Source: an uncultured Anaerofilum sp.
GTDB taxonomy: Bacteria > Bacillota > Clostridia > Oscillospirales > Ruminococcaceae
Direction: 5' to 3'
Assembly (NCBI GenBank): GCA_944385945.1
Contig: CALWZD010000049.1
Span: 1 to 64,000, forward strand
DNA length: 64,000 nt
The notes under the pieces were generated by a model. That model saw nothing but the letters and a program-made list of their open reading frames with translations, made no database searches and was not told the DNA's origin. A program made the translations under genes and the position numbers. Of the stretch, positions 33,881 to 42,481 are shown one piece after another (the first letter of the stretch is position 1; each line of letters opens with the position of its first letter).

Positions 33881-33932
33881 AGCCCCCTCATCAGTCACGC
33901 CGGGCGTGACAGCTTCCCCCCCGGGGGGAAGC
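33881..33932 (-). repeat. GGAAGC/GATGAGGGGG repeat, inverted copy
   Basis: Read on the minus strand: GGCTTCCCCCCGGGGGGAAGC, then TGTCACGCCCGGCGTGACTGATGAGGGGG. Same architecture as the two copies above with a different middle hairpin, placed head-to-head with copy 2. Confidence 0.7.
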
Positions 33933-33935
33933 CAT

Positions 33936-34364
33936 TTATAAAAAGTTTTTCAGTTCTTCCACGTTGCGCTGTTCAAATTCTTCCAACCGTTTGGCAAGAT
34001 TTTGCACTTCGGCACTGGCTTTGGGGTTGTCACGCACTGCTTTCACGCAGTCAATGGTGCCCATGCTGCTGCCTTGTATCAGCATATCTGCCAAATGTCG
34101 GGTCGAATTGTCCATCATCGTTTTGCCGGCGATCGACATCGTAGACCCCAGCTTTGCCAGTACGCCCGTTCCCTCCGGTTCTACCCCACGCATGGCAAGT
34201 GCCTGTGCTGCCTCTTGTTTTAGCTGCGAAAAGCCCTTTTGCTGGATTTGCAGCGACGACTTGAACGCCTCGTTTTCGGTAGCGTCCAAAATCTGCTCCA
34301 GCGAAGATGTGCCCATTTCGGTGTTCTTTATAATTGCGTTCAGCAAACGAATATCGTCGTCCAT
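33936..34364 (-). CDS. Four-helix-bundle protein (DUF2383-like)
   Basis: A 142-residue, wholly helical protein. The N-terminus MDDDIRLLNAIIKNTEMGTSSLEQILDATENEAFKSSL, followed by a second helix with QKGFSQLKQEAAQALAMRG, resembles the ferritin-like DUF2383/PA2169 group. A metal site is not obvious: there are Glu residues but no EXXH pairing I can defend. It ends in a charged helix (VQNLAKRLEEFEQRNVEELK). The start follows AAGGAGG. Family assignment is tentative. Confidence 0.65.
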   Translation of the reverse strand: MDDDIRLLNAIIKNTEMGTSSLEQILDATENEAFKSSLQIQQKGFSQLKQEAAQALAMRGVEPEGTGVLAKLGSTMSIAGKTMMDNSTRHLADMLIQGSSMGTIDCVKAVRDNPKASAEVQNLAKRLEEFEQRNVEELKNFL

Positions 34365-34440
34365 TCAAAAAAAACCTCCTTGCTTGTTTGCAGATAGTAT
34401 GCCACCCTTTTGAAAAAAGATACATTTTTGCCCCCAAATA

Positions 34441-34449
34441 TGCTATAAT
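34441..34449 (+). promoter_or_regulatory. Extended -10 promoter of the AlaX-TrmB-RidA operon
   Basis: TGCTATAAT with TATAAT at 34444-34449 and the TGn extension. Transcription should start near 34456, so the ATG at 34458 cannot be the start codon and the ATG at 34488 is preferred. Confidence 0.65.
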
Positions 34450-34487
34450 GGGCGTAAATGTATAACCAAAAAGGAGCCGACACCCCG

Positions 34488-35660
34488 ATGCACAACACCC
34501 AACCACTATACTATTACAATAGTTTGCAGACGAGTTTTTCTGCCGTCGTCACCGCTCTGCGCCCTTGCGACGACCACTGGCAGCTGACCCTCGACAACAC
34601 CGCTTTCTACCCCGAGGGCGGTGGTCAGCCCGCCGACCACGGAACCTTGAACGGAATTTCCGTGATAGACGTACAGACCCAACAAGGCGAGATTTGGCAC
34701 ACCGTCACAAGCCCTATCCCCGTCGGCACGGTGGTGCAAGGCGAGGTGGAATGGAACCGCCGTCTTGACCTGATGCAGCAGCACACCGGCGAACATATTT
34801 TGTCCGGCTTGCTGCACAGGATGTTTTCCACCGAAAATGTGGGTTTTCACATTGGGCAGGAATTTGTTACTATGGACATCAATGCACCCCTTACATGGCA
34901 ACAGCTGATGCAGGCTGAATGGGCTGCAAATAATGTTGTGTGGCAAAATGTAGCGGTCGATTGCAAGATCGTCCCGCCCCAGCAGCTGCAAACCTTGCAG
35001 TATCGCAGCAAAAAAGCCATCGAGGGCGATGTGCGCATCGTCACTATCCCCAATGCCGATTGCTGCGCCTGCTGTGGCACCCATCTGCCGTTTACAGGCA
35101 TGGTAGGGCAGATAAAAATTTTAGATGCACAGCGTTATAAAGGCGGTATTCGCTTGACCGTCGTATGCGGTGGTCGTGCGCTGACTGATTACAACATCAA
35201 GCGTGACCAGCTGGCGAAAATCGGTGCAGCCGTAAGTATGCCCCACAATCGGGCTGCCGACGGCGTGGAAACATTGCAACAGCAACTCGACCAGTTGAAA
35301 GCACAGCTTGCCACCACTCGAAACCTATGGTTTGATGCACTGTGTGCGACGGTCAGCCCCGACGAGTCGCCGTTCGTTGTTGCCGACGGTTTGGACGGCG
35401 AGGCGATGCGCACCCTCTGCTTGCGGTTGTGTCAGCATACCCCTCGCCCTTGTGCTGTCCTTTGCCCAAAAGATGGCGGTGGCTTTGCCTATGCCGTGGG
35501 GCAGACAGACGGAAATTTGACCGAGTTGGTACGTGACATGAATACCGCTTTGCATGGAAAAGGCGGTGGAAAGCCTTTTTTGTGTATGGGAAGCTTACAG
35601 GCAGAAATCGAGCAAATAAAAGAGTTTTGGAATGAACGAAAGGACGATACCACACAATGA
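34488..35660 (+). CDS. AlaX-type alanyl-tRNA editing protein with DHHA1 domain
   Basis: A 390-residue protein that should hydrolyse misacylated Ser- or Gly-tRNA-Ala. The editing domain has [16 protein letters not shown], the zinc-ligand HTGEHILSG motif (HXXXH) and [13 protein letters not shown] (CXXXH). The C-terminal third (from about residue 250) has a coiled segment and a DHHA1-like end with [11 protein letters not shown]. This is the longer AlaX form. The ATG at 34488 follows AAAAGGAG. Its stop overlaps the start of the TrmB-RidA gene (ATGA). Confidence 0.9.
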   Translation: MHNTQPLYYYNSLQTSFSAVVTALRPCDDHWQLTLDNTAFYPEGGGQPADHGTLNGISVIDVQTQQGEIWHTVTSPIPVGTVVQGEVEWNRRLDLMQQHTGEHILSGLLHRMFSTENVGFHIGQEFVTMDINAPLTWQQLMQAEWAANNVVWQNVAVDCKIVPPQQLQTLQYRSKKAIEGDVRIVTIPNADCCACCGTHLPFTGMVGQIKILDAQRYKGGIRLTVVCGGRALTDYNIKRDQLAKIGAAVSMPHNRAADGVETLQQQLDQLKAQLATTRNLWFDALCATVSPDESPFVVADGLDGEAMRTLCLRLCQHTPRPCAVLCPKDGGGFAYAVGQTDGNLTELVRDMNTALHGKGGGKPFLCMGSLQAEIEQIKEFWNERKDDTTQ

Positions 35661-36736
35661 GAATGCGATTTAAACCCTACGCCCGCCCCGAACTGAATGC
35701 TTGCGCCTTTTCGGTGGACGACCCACTTTCGCAAAAAGGAACATGGCATCAAAGCTTTGTGCGCCAGCAGCCCATCCATCTGGAATTGGGTTGCGGAAAA
35801 GGCGGGTTTTTGTCCCGTTTGGCAGTAGCTCATCCCGACATCAACTATCTGGGCGTGGATATTACCGATAAAGTGCTGATTTTGGCAAAACGTAACATCG
35901 ACCGCCAATATGCCGCTGCCCAGCGTGAGCCGGACAACGTGAAAATCATGAGTTTGGATATTGAGCGCATTTATAATGCGTTCGATGCTACCGATACCGT
36001 AGACCGCATCTACATCAATTTTTGCAATCCGTGGAACAAAAAATGCGGGCACAAAAAACACCGTTTGACCCACACCAAGCAGTTGTTGCTGTATCGGGAA
36101 TTTTTGAAAGATGGCGGTGAGGTCTACTTCAAAACCGACGACGACGACCTGTTTGCCGACAGTCTGCATTATTTCCCCGAAGCAGGGTTTGAGATCGTAT
36201 GGAAAACGTTCGACCTGCACAAAAACGAGCCGGAATGGAACATCCGCACCGAGCACGAACAAATGTTTACCGAAATGGGCATCCCAACCAAAGCGTTGAT
36301 TGCGGTGAAAAAGCCCTCGGAATTTAAATTGGTATACAAAAAGGAGAAGGTCGTTATGAGCAAAAAAGCAATCCACACCCCCAACGCACCCGCAGCCATT
36401 GGCCCCTACTCGCAGGCGGTACAGGCAGGGAACACCATCTATGTATCAGGTCAGATTCCCATCGACCCCGCCACCGGTGAATTTGCTGCCACCGATATTG
36501 CAGGGCAAACCCGTCAGTCGCTGACCAATATTCGCAATATCCTCAAAGAGGCGGGTGCGGATATGTCCAACGTGGTGAAAACGACTGTTTTGCTGAAAAA
36601 TATCGCAGATTTTGGTGCGATGAACGAAGTATACGCCGAGTTCTTCGAGCAGCCGTATCCTGCCCGTGCTGCGTTCCAAGCAGCTGCGCTGCCCAAAGAT
36701 GCGCTGGTAGAAATCGAGTGTGTAGCAGTCGTGTGA
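35657..36736 (+). CDS. trmB-ridA: In-frame fusion of TrmB tRNA (guanine-N7)-methyltransferase and RidA imine deaminase
   Basis: One uninterrupted 359-residue frame. Residues 1-233 are TrmB, which makes m7G46 in tRNA from [13 protein letters not shown] (SAM site), [28 protein letters not shown] and RTEHEQMF. Residues 234-359 are a complete RidA, which hydrolyses reactive enamine/imine intermediates: [40 protein letters not shown] with the catalytic Arg and Glu. There is no stop between them. The internal ATG at 36356 is preceded by AAAAAGGAGAAGGTCGTT, a good ribosome binding site, so RidA may also be made alone. Its start overlaps the AlaX stop. Confidence 0.88.
   Translation: MRMRFKPYARPELNACAFSVDDPLSQKGTWHQSFVRQQPIHLELGCGKGGFLSRLAVAHPDINYLGVDITDKVLILAKRNIDRQYAAAQREPDNVKIMSLDIERIYNAFDATDTVDRIYINFCNPWNKKCGHKKHRLTHTKQLLLYREFLKDGGEVYFKTDDDDLFADSLHYFPEAGFEIVWKTFDLHKNEPEWNIRTEHEQMFTEMGIPTKALIAVKKPSEFKLVYKKEKVVMSKKAIHTPNAPAAIGPYSQAVQAGNTIYVSGQIPIDPATGEFAATDIAGQTRQSLTNIRNILKEAGADMSNVVKTTVLLKNIADFGAMNEVYAEFFEQPYPARAAFQAAALPKDALVEIECVAVV
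36356..36736 (+). CDS. ridA: RidA, possible separate product from an internal start
   Basis: The 126-residue RidA portion of the frame above, listed because a canonical ribosome binding site (AAAGGAG, about nine bases before ATG 36356) sits in the linker. Free RidA is normally a trimer of about 125 residues, and this segment begins exactly at the usual N-terminus ([12 protein letters not shown]). Independent translation is inference; the fused form would also be produced unless the upstream stop was lost by sequencing error. Confidence 0.6.
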   Translation: MSKKAIHTPNAPAAIGPYSQAVQAGNTIYVSGQIPIDPATGEFAATDIAGQTRQSLTNIRNILKEAGADMSNVVKTTVLLKNIADFGAMNEVYAEFFEQPYPARAAFQAAALPKDALVEIECVAVV

Positions 36737-36739
36737 TGT

Positions 36740-36801
36740 CTACCTTTTGAAAAAAGGTAGAGCCAAAACCCCACCTTTTGAAAAAGGTGGACGAAAACTT
36801 T
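36740..36801 (+). repeat. Double-hairpin repeat family, copy 3
   Basis: First hairpin CTACCTTTTGAAAAAAGGTAG, spacer AGCCAAAAC, second hairpin CCCACCTTTTGAAAAAGGTGG, then aCGAAAACTTTT. It begins two bases after the ridA stop and probably terminates the operon. Confidence 0.8.
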
Positions 36802-36887
36802 TATCTGCGCTGTGGCAGACGTTGGGCATTGAAAAGCATCTGTTGCGCAGGATGCACTCTGTGGTGCCGATGGCTACTGTCACCAAA

Positions 36888-36934
36888 GCAAAAAAGGAAC
36901 ACATCTTACAAAAAGCAAGGTGGGTTCCTTTTTG
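36888..36934 (-). terminator. Terminator of the large membrane protein gene
   Basis: On the minus strand AAAAAGGAAC pairs with GTTCCTTTTTT across a 24-base loop-rich interval. Weak because of the loop size. Confidence 0.45.
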
Positions 36935-36935
36935 A

Positions 36936-39005
36936 TTACAGGAAATAGATGCAGACAGAATCGTTTTCGTAAGCGATGGTTAGATTGGGGGCTTTGCCGG
37001 CATAATGCTTGGCATACACGATGCAGTTGATGCCCTCTTGCTGGCACAGCTTGGTAAGCTGCTGTTTGGAAAGCTGTCCGCTGAAAATCTGGTCAAGTAC
37101 CTGCTGGCGATGTGCTACAATGTCTTGCGAAACGCCCATGTTGGAAACAGCGTATGTCCAGCCTTCCATATAACTTTGTCGACCGGAAAATGCCGAAAAG
37201 ACATTGGAGATACCGTCCGAAGCAGTAGGGGTACTGCTGGTGCGGTTGGTGGCAAACACCGTAGAGGTGTCCGTTTTGCTGCGCAGCCAAAGCATGGCTT
37301 GTTCGGCACCGGCACTCACTTGACCGTTCACCGGTGCGGTATAATTGGGGTGGACGGTTTGTTTCAGCTGTTGCAAGCCGTTTCCGCCGTAGGTGAAAAC
37401 CATAAAAACAGTCGTGCAAAGTCCGATCGCTGCACAGAGGATTGCGGGATAGAAAAAGAAAGTTTTCGGTTTTTTCAGGCGGAAAAGCTGTTCCACTGCC
37501 AAAACATTTGCAAAAATCATCGCTGCAAAAGCAAAATATACTTGGCTTGAGTTGGCGTGCCAGAACAGGTGATAGGCAAGAAAACCACCAGCGACGATAC
37601 CGTTTGCAAGGATATGCCCTGCGTCCAATCGGAACAGATGACGGATCGTATGGGGCAATCCACGCAGCCACAACAAGCACTGCAACGGAAGCATTGCGAA
37701 TGCATTTACTGCGCCAATGAGTACGAGCCATACATAGCCCGAGATAGGCAGATGCGCACACAGCCAATCGGCAGCGGGGCTGAGCAGTTGATAAGTAAGG
37801 GAATATTCCATCGAAAAGATGGAGAAGATCATGCTGCTGTTTGTACCGGAGGAGTAAAGGAATCGAAAGATAAGTGCAAAAATAACGCCGGTACCTGCCA
37901 AGCAGAGAAGTGCTTGCGGATAGGATACTTTTTGAAACACCAGCACAAGCAGCATGGTTACGATGAGGCTGCATAAAACCAGCGCAGCTTGTGGGCCTTT
38001 TGCGAAGGTAAGCAAAAAGAAGCTGGCAAAATAAGCGACAAAAAAGCGCAGATCTACCCGAAACCGAAGCCGTGCCATCGTAGTAAACAAAGTAGTGAAG
38101 ATGCAAAGAAAAATCAATGCGGTGGCTTGCGAGTTGATGTTGGTGACCAGATGTTTGAGCAAAGTGTTGCCAAAGACACTTTCTTGCTGCGTGGCGATCT
38201 GCCACATCGAACCGCATTGGAAACAGAACAGTAAAAGAATCAGGGCAAGGGATTTTTTACGGCTGTCGGCATAAAAACAGCGTCCCAAACAGTACAACGC
38301 TATCAACTCCGCCGCAAGAAAACCGGGACCGGCAAAAAAAGTGAATGCGTCATAACTGCTGCTGCCACTGACAAGGCACAGACCGGCAGTGATGATCTCA
38401 GTGAGATAGTGATAGGAAAAGCGCACGTCCGAAAAGCGGATGTCCTGTGGCGGAAAGGCTTGCATAAAGGCGTTTCCGTTTCTGATATTCCATAACAGGT
38501 CACGATTCAAAAATACGCTGCCTGCCGTCATCGGATGGGGATTTTCTGCCCCCAGAAACAGCCCGTATAAAAGGCATAAAATGCCGAAGATGCCGGTGAA
38601 AATACAAACGAGCTTGGGCTGGCTGGGACGAAGTTCGAATGGCAGACGGCGAGAATGGAAAAAAGAAAAGAGATAAATGCCACATAAAATGGGCGGAATG
38701 AGCCGCAATGCCCACAACATCTGTAACCGAACCGAAACGCAGACCAATGCCGCAAAAAAGCCGCATCCATATAAAATGGAAAGCAAGGGGGTAAGCCCAA
38801 AATGGCGAGGGCCGATCAACTTTGCCCAAAACAGTCCGGGAAAGATGAGGTAAAGGGGAATACATAACAAGAAAGAGAGCATCGGCAATGTACTTGCGCC
38901 CGATAGAATACAGGTGACACAGTAAAGCGCAAAGCATACGATACCCACTCCGGCAAACGCAAGTGTAAATGGCGAGCGTTTGAAAAGAGAGGTGATTTGT
39001 TTCAA
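36936..39005 (-). CDS. Large polytopic membrane protein of unknown function
   Basis: A 689-residue membrane protein with about fourteen hydrophobic segments in the first 570 residues, then an extracytoplasmic C-terminal domain of about 120 residues. The first large loop has FLNRDLLWNIRNGNAFMQAFPPQDIRFSDVRFSYHYLTEI, and the C-terminal domain has AMLWLRSKTDTSTVFATNRTSS and EGINCIVYAKHYAG. This layout resembles GT-C-fold glycosyltransferases and their relatives, which use polyprenyl-phosphate sugars, but no catalytic motif is certain. The start is probably the TTG at 39005, seven bases after AGGAGG, rather than the ATG at 39032 lying before that site. Confidence 0.7.
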   Translation of the reverse strand: MKQITSLFKRSPFTLAFAGVGIVCFALYCVTCILSGASTLPMLSFLLCIPLYLIFPGLFWAKLIGPRHFGLTPLLSILYGCGFFAALVCVSVRLQMLWALRLIPPILCGIYLFSFFHSRRLPFELRPSQPKLVCIFTGIFGILCLLYGLFLGAENPHPMTAGSVFLNRDLLWNIRNGNAFMQAFPPQDIRFSDVRFSYHYLTEIITAGLCLVSGSSSYDAFTFFAGPGFLAAELIALYCLGRCFYADSRKKSLALILLLFCFQCGSMWQIATQQESVFGNTLLKHLVTNINSQATALIFLCIFTTLFTTMARLRFRVDLRFFVAYFASFFLLTFAKGPQAALVLCSLIVTMLLVLVFQKVSYPQALLCLAGTGVIFALIFRFLYSSGTNSSMIFSIFSMEYSLTYQLLSPAADWLCAHLPISGYVWLVLIGAVNAFAMLPLQCLLWLRGLPHTIRHLFRLDAGHILANGIVAGGFLAYHLFWHANSSQVYFAFAAMIFANVLAVEQLFRLKKPKTFFFYPAILCAAIGLCTTVFMVFTYGGNGLQQLKQTVHPNYTAPVNGQVSAGAEQAMLWLRSKTDTSTVFATNRTSSTPTASDGISNVFSAFSGRQSYMEGWTYAVSNMGVSQDIVAHRQQVLDQIFSGQLSKQQLTKLCQQEGINCIVYAKHYAGKAPNLTIAYENDSVCIYFL

Positions 39006-39045
39006 AATGAGTCCTCCTATTGGTTTATGCAAACGTGTGCAGGGT

Positions 39046-39498
39046 TTATTTTAGCTGTGCAAGCAGCTGGCACAGTTGGCTTTCGCCAAACACGGCGATT
39101 CCGTGTTGTTTGAGCAGTTCAGCGGTCACACCATCGCCACTGATAAGACTTTTGGAAAACGAGCCATCGTATATCTGCCCACATCCGCAACTGGGGCTGC
39201 GCTCTTTCAGCAATGCCGCTTTGCATCCAAATAAAACAGCAAGTTGCAGCGCTTGCTGTGCGCCACGATGGTATTGTGCAGTAGTATCGGTTCCTGTTTT
39301 GGAAATGACACGTTCGCCCTGCCGTTCGCAGGGGATGCGAGGGGTTGGCAGTCCGCCTAACTGTTCGGGACAAACGGGAATCAGCCGCAGGTTTCCCAGC
39401 TGTTCCAACAGTGGGGGACAGGGGACGCTTTTGCCGTCGTATCGGCAAGCCGTTCCCAACAAACAGGCACTTACCAAAATCGGGGAACAAGGCATCAT
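39046..39498 (-). CDS. DUF523 domain protein
   Basis: A 150-residue cysteine-rich protein: SACLLGTACRYDGKS near the N-terminus, IPVCPEQLGGLPTPRIPCERQ in the middle, and LLKERSPSCGCGQIYDG around residue 105. These blocks define DUF523; the conserved cysteines suggest a metal or cluster site. Two adjacent ATG codons (39498 and 39495) follow GGAGGTGAC; either may be used. The start overlaps the stop of the Nudix gene, so the pair is translationally coupled. Confidence 0.88.
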   Translation of the reverse strand: MMPCSPILVSACLLGTACRYDGKSVPCPPLLEQLGNLRLIPVCPEQLGGLPTPRIPCERQGERVISKTGTDTTAQYHRGAQQALQLAVLFGCKAALLKERSPSCGCGQIYDGSFSKSLISGDGVTAELLKQHGIAVFGESQLCQLLAQLK

Positions 39499-39986
39499 GT
39501 CACCTCCGTTTCCGAAAGGGAGATCGGTTTGCCGTCGCAACAGGCAGAAACCAGTTGATCGCCCTGATAGCAGAGTTTTAGGCTGAAAACTTGAGTACAG
39601 GTTTGTAAAAGTCGCAAAAAAATGCGGTCGCCCTGCCAAAGCGAAAGGCGAGGAATTTCGGCAATGGGAATCCATCGCAGGGTTCCTTCGTCGCAGTCAG
39701 GACGCAGAGTGCCGGAAAATCGGTCGGCGGTAAAGAGATGCATATATTCGGTACCCCATTCGTCCGATACAAAGGTAACGATACCACGCAGCCGGTAGCG
39801 TGTAAGGGTAAGTCCGGTTTCTTCCTGTACCTCACGCAGCAAACATTCTTCGGGGCTTTCCCCATCCTCGAATTTTCCGCCCACACCGATCCATTTGCCC
39901 TCGTTTGGGTCTTGCTTCTTTTTGGTTCGATGCAGCATCAAGTAGCAGTCGTCCTGCCGGATATAGCATAAAGTGGTGTTTTTCAT
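39495..39986 (-). CDS. Nudix hydrolase (MTH1/MutX-like)
   Basis: A 163-residue protein with the Nudix box GGKFEDGESPEECLLREVQEE followed by TG (about residues 36-58). The preceding GKWIGVGGK and the late WIPIAEIPRLSLWQGDRIF fit the MTH1/MutX group of 8-oxo-dGTP diphosphatases. The last 35 residues (SLKLCYQGDQLVSACCDGKP) form an extra strand pair. It is the second Nudix enzyme in the window after the gene at 12655. Its stop overlaps the DUF523 start. Confidence 0.88.
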   Translation of the reverse strand: MKNTTLCYIRQDDCYLMLHRTKKKQDPNEGKWIGVGGKFEDGESPEECLLREVQEETGLTLTRYRLRGIVTFVSDEWGTEYMHLFTADRFSGTLRPDCDEGTLRWIPIAEIPRLSLWQGDRIFLRLLQTCTQVFSLKLCYQGDQLVSACCDGKPISLSETEVT

Positions 39987-40084
39987 GCCGAGGCTCCTTA
40001 TAAAATAAAACGAAATGACCCTTGCAAAATATACAAGACGATTTTTGCGATGGTCTTATTATTGTACCATAGTTTGATAAAATC

Positions 40085-40112
40085 AAAAAGCCGTTTTTGC
40101 AAACGGCTTTTT
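40085..40112. terminator. Terminator of the DUF2264 gene
   Basis: AAAAAGCCGTTT-ttgc-AAACGGCTTTTT, a perfect 12-bp stem with T-rich ends on both strands. Confidence 0.85.
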
Positions 40113-40123
40113 GCGAATGGTTA

Positions 40124-41278
40124 TTACAAAGAAATTGCGTGGTCGGCAGGCAAGTCTTCGCTGTTTTGCCATACCCGAATGCTGGTCCAGGGTGCGTCGG
40201 GGTCAGCCCAGAACGATGCAGTGGGGGCAAGCCCCAACGGCAAAAATACAGCGGTACACAAATAAGAACTGCCGGTCGTGATGTACGGTTCGGCGATATG
40301 GGGCTGATTGCCGTATAGACCGATGTTCAGCCAGCCGTTTTCGTCAAAGATATTGGGGGCACTCATTACCTTTTGGATAACTGCGGTCAAAGCGCAACGA
40401 ACCTGTGCAGGTCGAATCTCAGCGGGCAAAAGCTCGTCCAGTGCCACCTGCGACAGTGCTTGGAATGCGCCAAAGCGGTAAGCCAGCGAACGACCGACAA
40501 CAGGGAATGTGCCATCGGGAGCGATTTGACGTTCCAGCAGGGCGGCGTAGCGACAAATGATTTTTTGCATATCGTCTTTTTTTGCTGCCCAATCGGGGTA
40601 AGCGTCGCCGGCAAAGCGAAGAATATCCCAAAGCATCGGTTGGATAACGAAGCTGTTATAATAGTCGTAGTGGAAGTCGGGACCGTCGGCAAACATACCG
40701 TCGCCTACGTACCATTGGAAATGCTGTTTGATGGCAAAATCGATCCGCATGGGGTCCCAATCAGGCTGACCGGCGTAGCGCAGGAAGGTTTCGATGATCG
40801 CCGAAAACAGCAGCCAGTTGCAGAAAGCGGGCTTACGGGTGCGGGTCAGACGCAGAGCGTCCAAGACCTGTGTTTTTTCTGCGTCCGAAAGAGGATGCCA
40901 CAGCTGCTGCGGAGCACGGAGCAGTGCGTGACACAAAAAGGCAGCGTCAACGATGGGCTGGAAATCATCGGAAAAATTCACATAGTCGGGGCTGGTGGGG
41001 TTGGTGGCGTTGACCAATGCTTTACGGCACAAAACGGCATACTCCTGTTGGAGAGCAGCCTCCTCGGGGCAGGTGTCGGGGGCGTTCAGCCAAGGGGCGA
41101 GTCCCACCAAAGTTCTGCCCAGTGCTTCCAGACCTGCAAATTTTGCACATCTCCACGGTTCCAGACCTTTTTCGGGTATATTGACAAAAAAGGTTTCGGT
41201 GGCGAAATTGCGAATGACAGGGTCGGCGATCTTCAGCATAGTGTCTACCCAGTATTTGCGAACAGTTGCATTTGACAT
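40124..41278 (-). CDS. DUF2264 domain protein
   Basis: A 384-residue cytoplasmic protein with an all-helical barrel pattern resembling (alpha/alpha)-barrel sugar-active enzymes. Landmarks are PWRCAKFAGLEALGRTLVGLAPWL near the N-terminus, NWLLFSAIIETFLRYAG, YVGDGMFADGPDFHYDYYNSFVIQPML (the most conserved block) and FPVVGRSLAYRFGAFQAL. DUF2264 proteins are often found with polysaccharide-use genes; the substrate is unknown. There is no signal peptide, so it should act inside the cell. The start at 41278 follows AAGGAGG. Confidence 0.85.
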   Translation of the reverse strand: MSNATVRKYWVDTMLKIADPVIRNFATETFFVNIPEKGLEPWRCAKFAGLEALGRTLVGLAPWLNAPDTCPEEAALQQEYAVLCRKALVNATNPTSPDYVNFSDDFQPIVDAAFLCHALLRAPQQLWHPLSDAEKTQVLDALRLTRTRKPAFCNWLLFSAIIETFLRYAGQPDWDPMRIDFAIKQHFQWYVGDGMFADGPDFHYDYYNSFVIQPMLWDILRFAGDAYPDWAAKKDDMQKIICRYAALLERQIAPDGTFPVVGRSLAYRFGAFQALSQVALDELLPAEIRPAQVRCALTAVIQKVMSAPNIFDENGWLNIGLYGNQPHIAEPYITTGSSYLCTAVFLPLGLAPTASFWADPDAPWTSIRVWQNSEDLPADHAISL

Positions 41279-41369
41279 ATATAGGTTCCTCCTTATGTTC
41301 GGTGCGAACAATAGTTACTATTTTTTGTGGTCGACCCATCAGGGACGACAAAAGAGCAATTGGAATAAG

Positions 41370-41440
41370 GGTATAATAGCTACCCTGTGGCAGTTATACC
41401 ATGAACACAACGTGTGAAGCCACCCTGTGGCTATTATACC
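41370..41440. promoter_or_regulatory. Composite inverted and direct repeats
   Basis: GGTATAATAGC (41370-41380) is the inverse of GCTATTATACC (41430-41440). A third element, GTTATACC, ends at 41400, and ACCCTGTGGC occurs twice (41382-41391, 41422-41431). It lies between the divergent DUF2264 and exonuclease genes and includes TATAAT-like sequence on both strands, so it may be an operator or paired promoters. Confidence 0.45.
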
Positions 41441-41577
41441 ACAGATACCCAAAATACAAGAGGAATTTCTGCCCATAGAATGGATTTTTGGTTCGTATAT
41501 GCAAATCCAAAGGACGATAGTAGAATTTTGGGGGAAAATACTGTATAATACTGCTATGTGTTTGCCGAAAAGAGGGA

Positions 41578-42435
41578 ATGAGATTGAATTTTATCACACT
41601 GGATTTAGAGTGGAACCAACCGGCACCGGGTTGCAAAACGGTGCATCAGCTTACCACCGAGATCATTCAAATCGGTGCTGTGAAGATGGACGAAGATTTT
41701 AAAATCGTCGACCAATTCAAAGCCGATATTCGTCCACGCTTTTACCCCCAGATCAAGCAGGAGGTGCAGCAGCTGACCGGCATCAGCGAGCAGCAGCTGC
41801 AAAGCGGTGTGGAATTTCCGCAGGCGGCTCAACAGCTGCAACGGTGGTGTGGGCAGGAGTTTGCGCTTATTACATGGAGCCACGAGGATGTGCCGGTACT
41901 GCGGAAAAATCTGGCAGTGTATGGCATGGATGATGCGTGGTTGCCCGATGCGTATGATTTGCAGATCATTTACAGCATCCAGCAGCTGGAGAAATACCAA
42001 CAGACAGCACTGTTCAAAGCGATGACCCAGATGGGCATGGAGCCGGAACTGGCGGCTCACGATGCACTTCACGATGCGCTGTATACGGCACAGCTGTGCA
42101 GCAAACTGGAGATGCGCAAAGGCATCGAGCAGTATGAGGCGTATTACAAAGAATCCCTGAAAGGTCGTGCTGTCGCTACAAAGGTGATAGAGGGGTATAA
42201 GGCTCCGGAACAAGCGCATGAGGACGACGCACTGCGACAGTTTGGTTGCCCTGATTGCGGCTTACCGCTGCAAATAGAGCCGTGGGAAAAAGAAAAAGGG
42301 GTGAAACGAACGGCGAAAGCGCAGTGTCCCCAGCATGGCGATTTTGAGATTCGCCTACGCCTGCAACCCCGTCGAAATAAAACCTTGCGGGCAAGAGCAG
42401 CACTTTACCGCATCGAAGAAGATGAGAATGCATAA
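41578..42435 (+). CDS. DEDDh-type 3'-5' exonuclease with C-terminal zinc-ribbon-like domain
   Basis: A 285-residue protein. The exonuclease domain (to about residue 180) has ITLDLEWNQ (the DxE motif), TWSHEDVPVLRKNL, and HDALHDALYTAQL as the late His/Asp motif, like KapD/ERI-1-type enzymes. Residues 220-270 contain CPDCGLPL and CPQHGDFEIRLR, a likely zinc ribbon. The ATG at 41578 sits only one base after AGAGGG; a TTG two codons later (41584) has better spacing and may be the true start. The substrate (RNA or DNA) is not evident. Confidence 0.85.
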   Translation: MRLNFITLDLEWNQPAPGCKTVHQLTTEIIQIGAVKMDEDFKIVDQFKADIRPRFYPQIKQEVQQLTGISEQQLQSGVEFPQAAQQLQRWCGQEFALITWSHEDVPVLRKNLAVYGMDDAWLPDAYDLQIIYSIQQLEKYQQTALFKAMTQMGMEPELAAHDALHDALYTAQLCSKLEMRKGIEQYEAYYKESLKGRAVATKVIEGYKAPEQAHEDDALRQFGCPDCGLPLQIEPWEKEKGVKRTAKAQCPQHGDFEIRLRLQPRRNKTLRARAALYRIEEDENA

Positions 42436-42470
42436 AAAAAGGAGCCGAGGTCGGCTCCTTTTTCTTTTTG
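42435..42470. terminator. Bidirectional terminator
   Basis: AAAAAGGAGCCGA-ggt-CGGCTCCTTTTT followed by CTTTTTG, between the exonuclease gene and the convergent cysE. Confidence 0.9.
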
Positions 42471-42481
42471 CGGGATAGGGT

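Noticed and set aside
36800..36887. A fifth nested-hairpin element on the minus strand after the TrmB-RidA gene
   Set aside because: It has GCATC...GATGCTTTT in the right order, but the outer stem is only about four pairs and the inner hairpin is poor, so it is at best a decayed copy.
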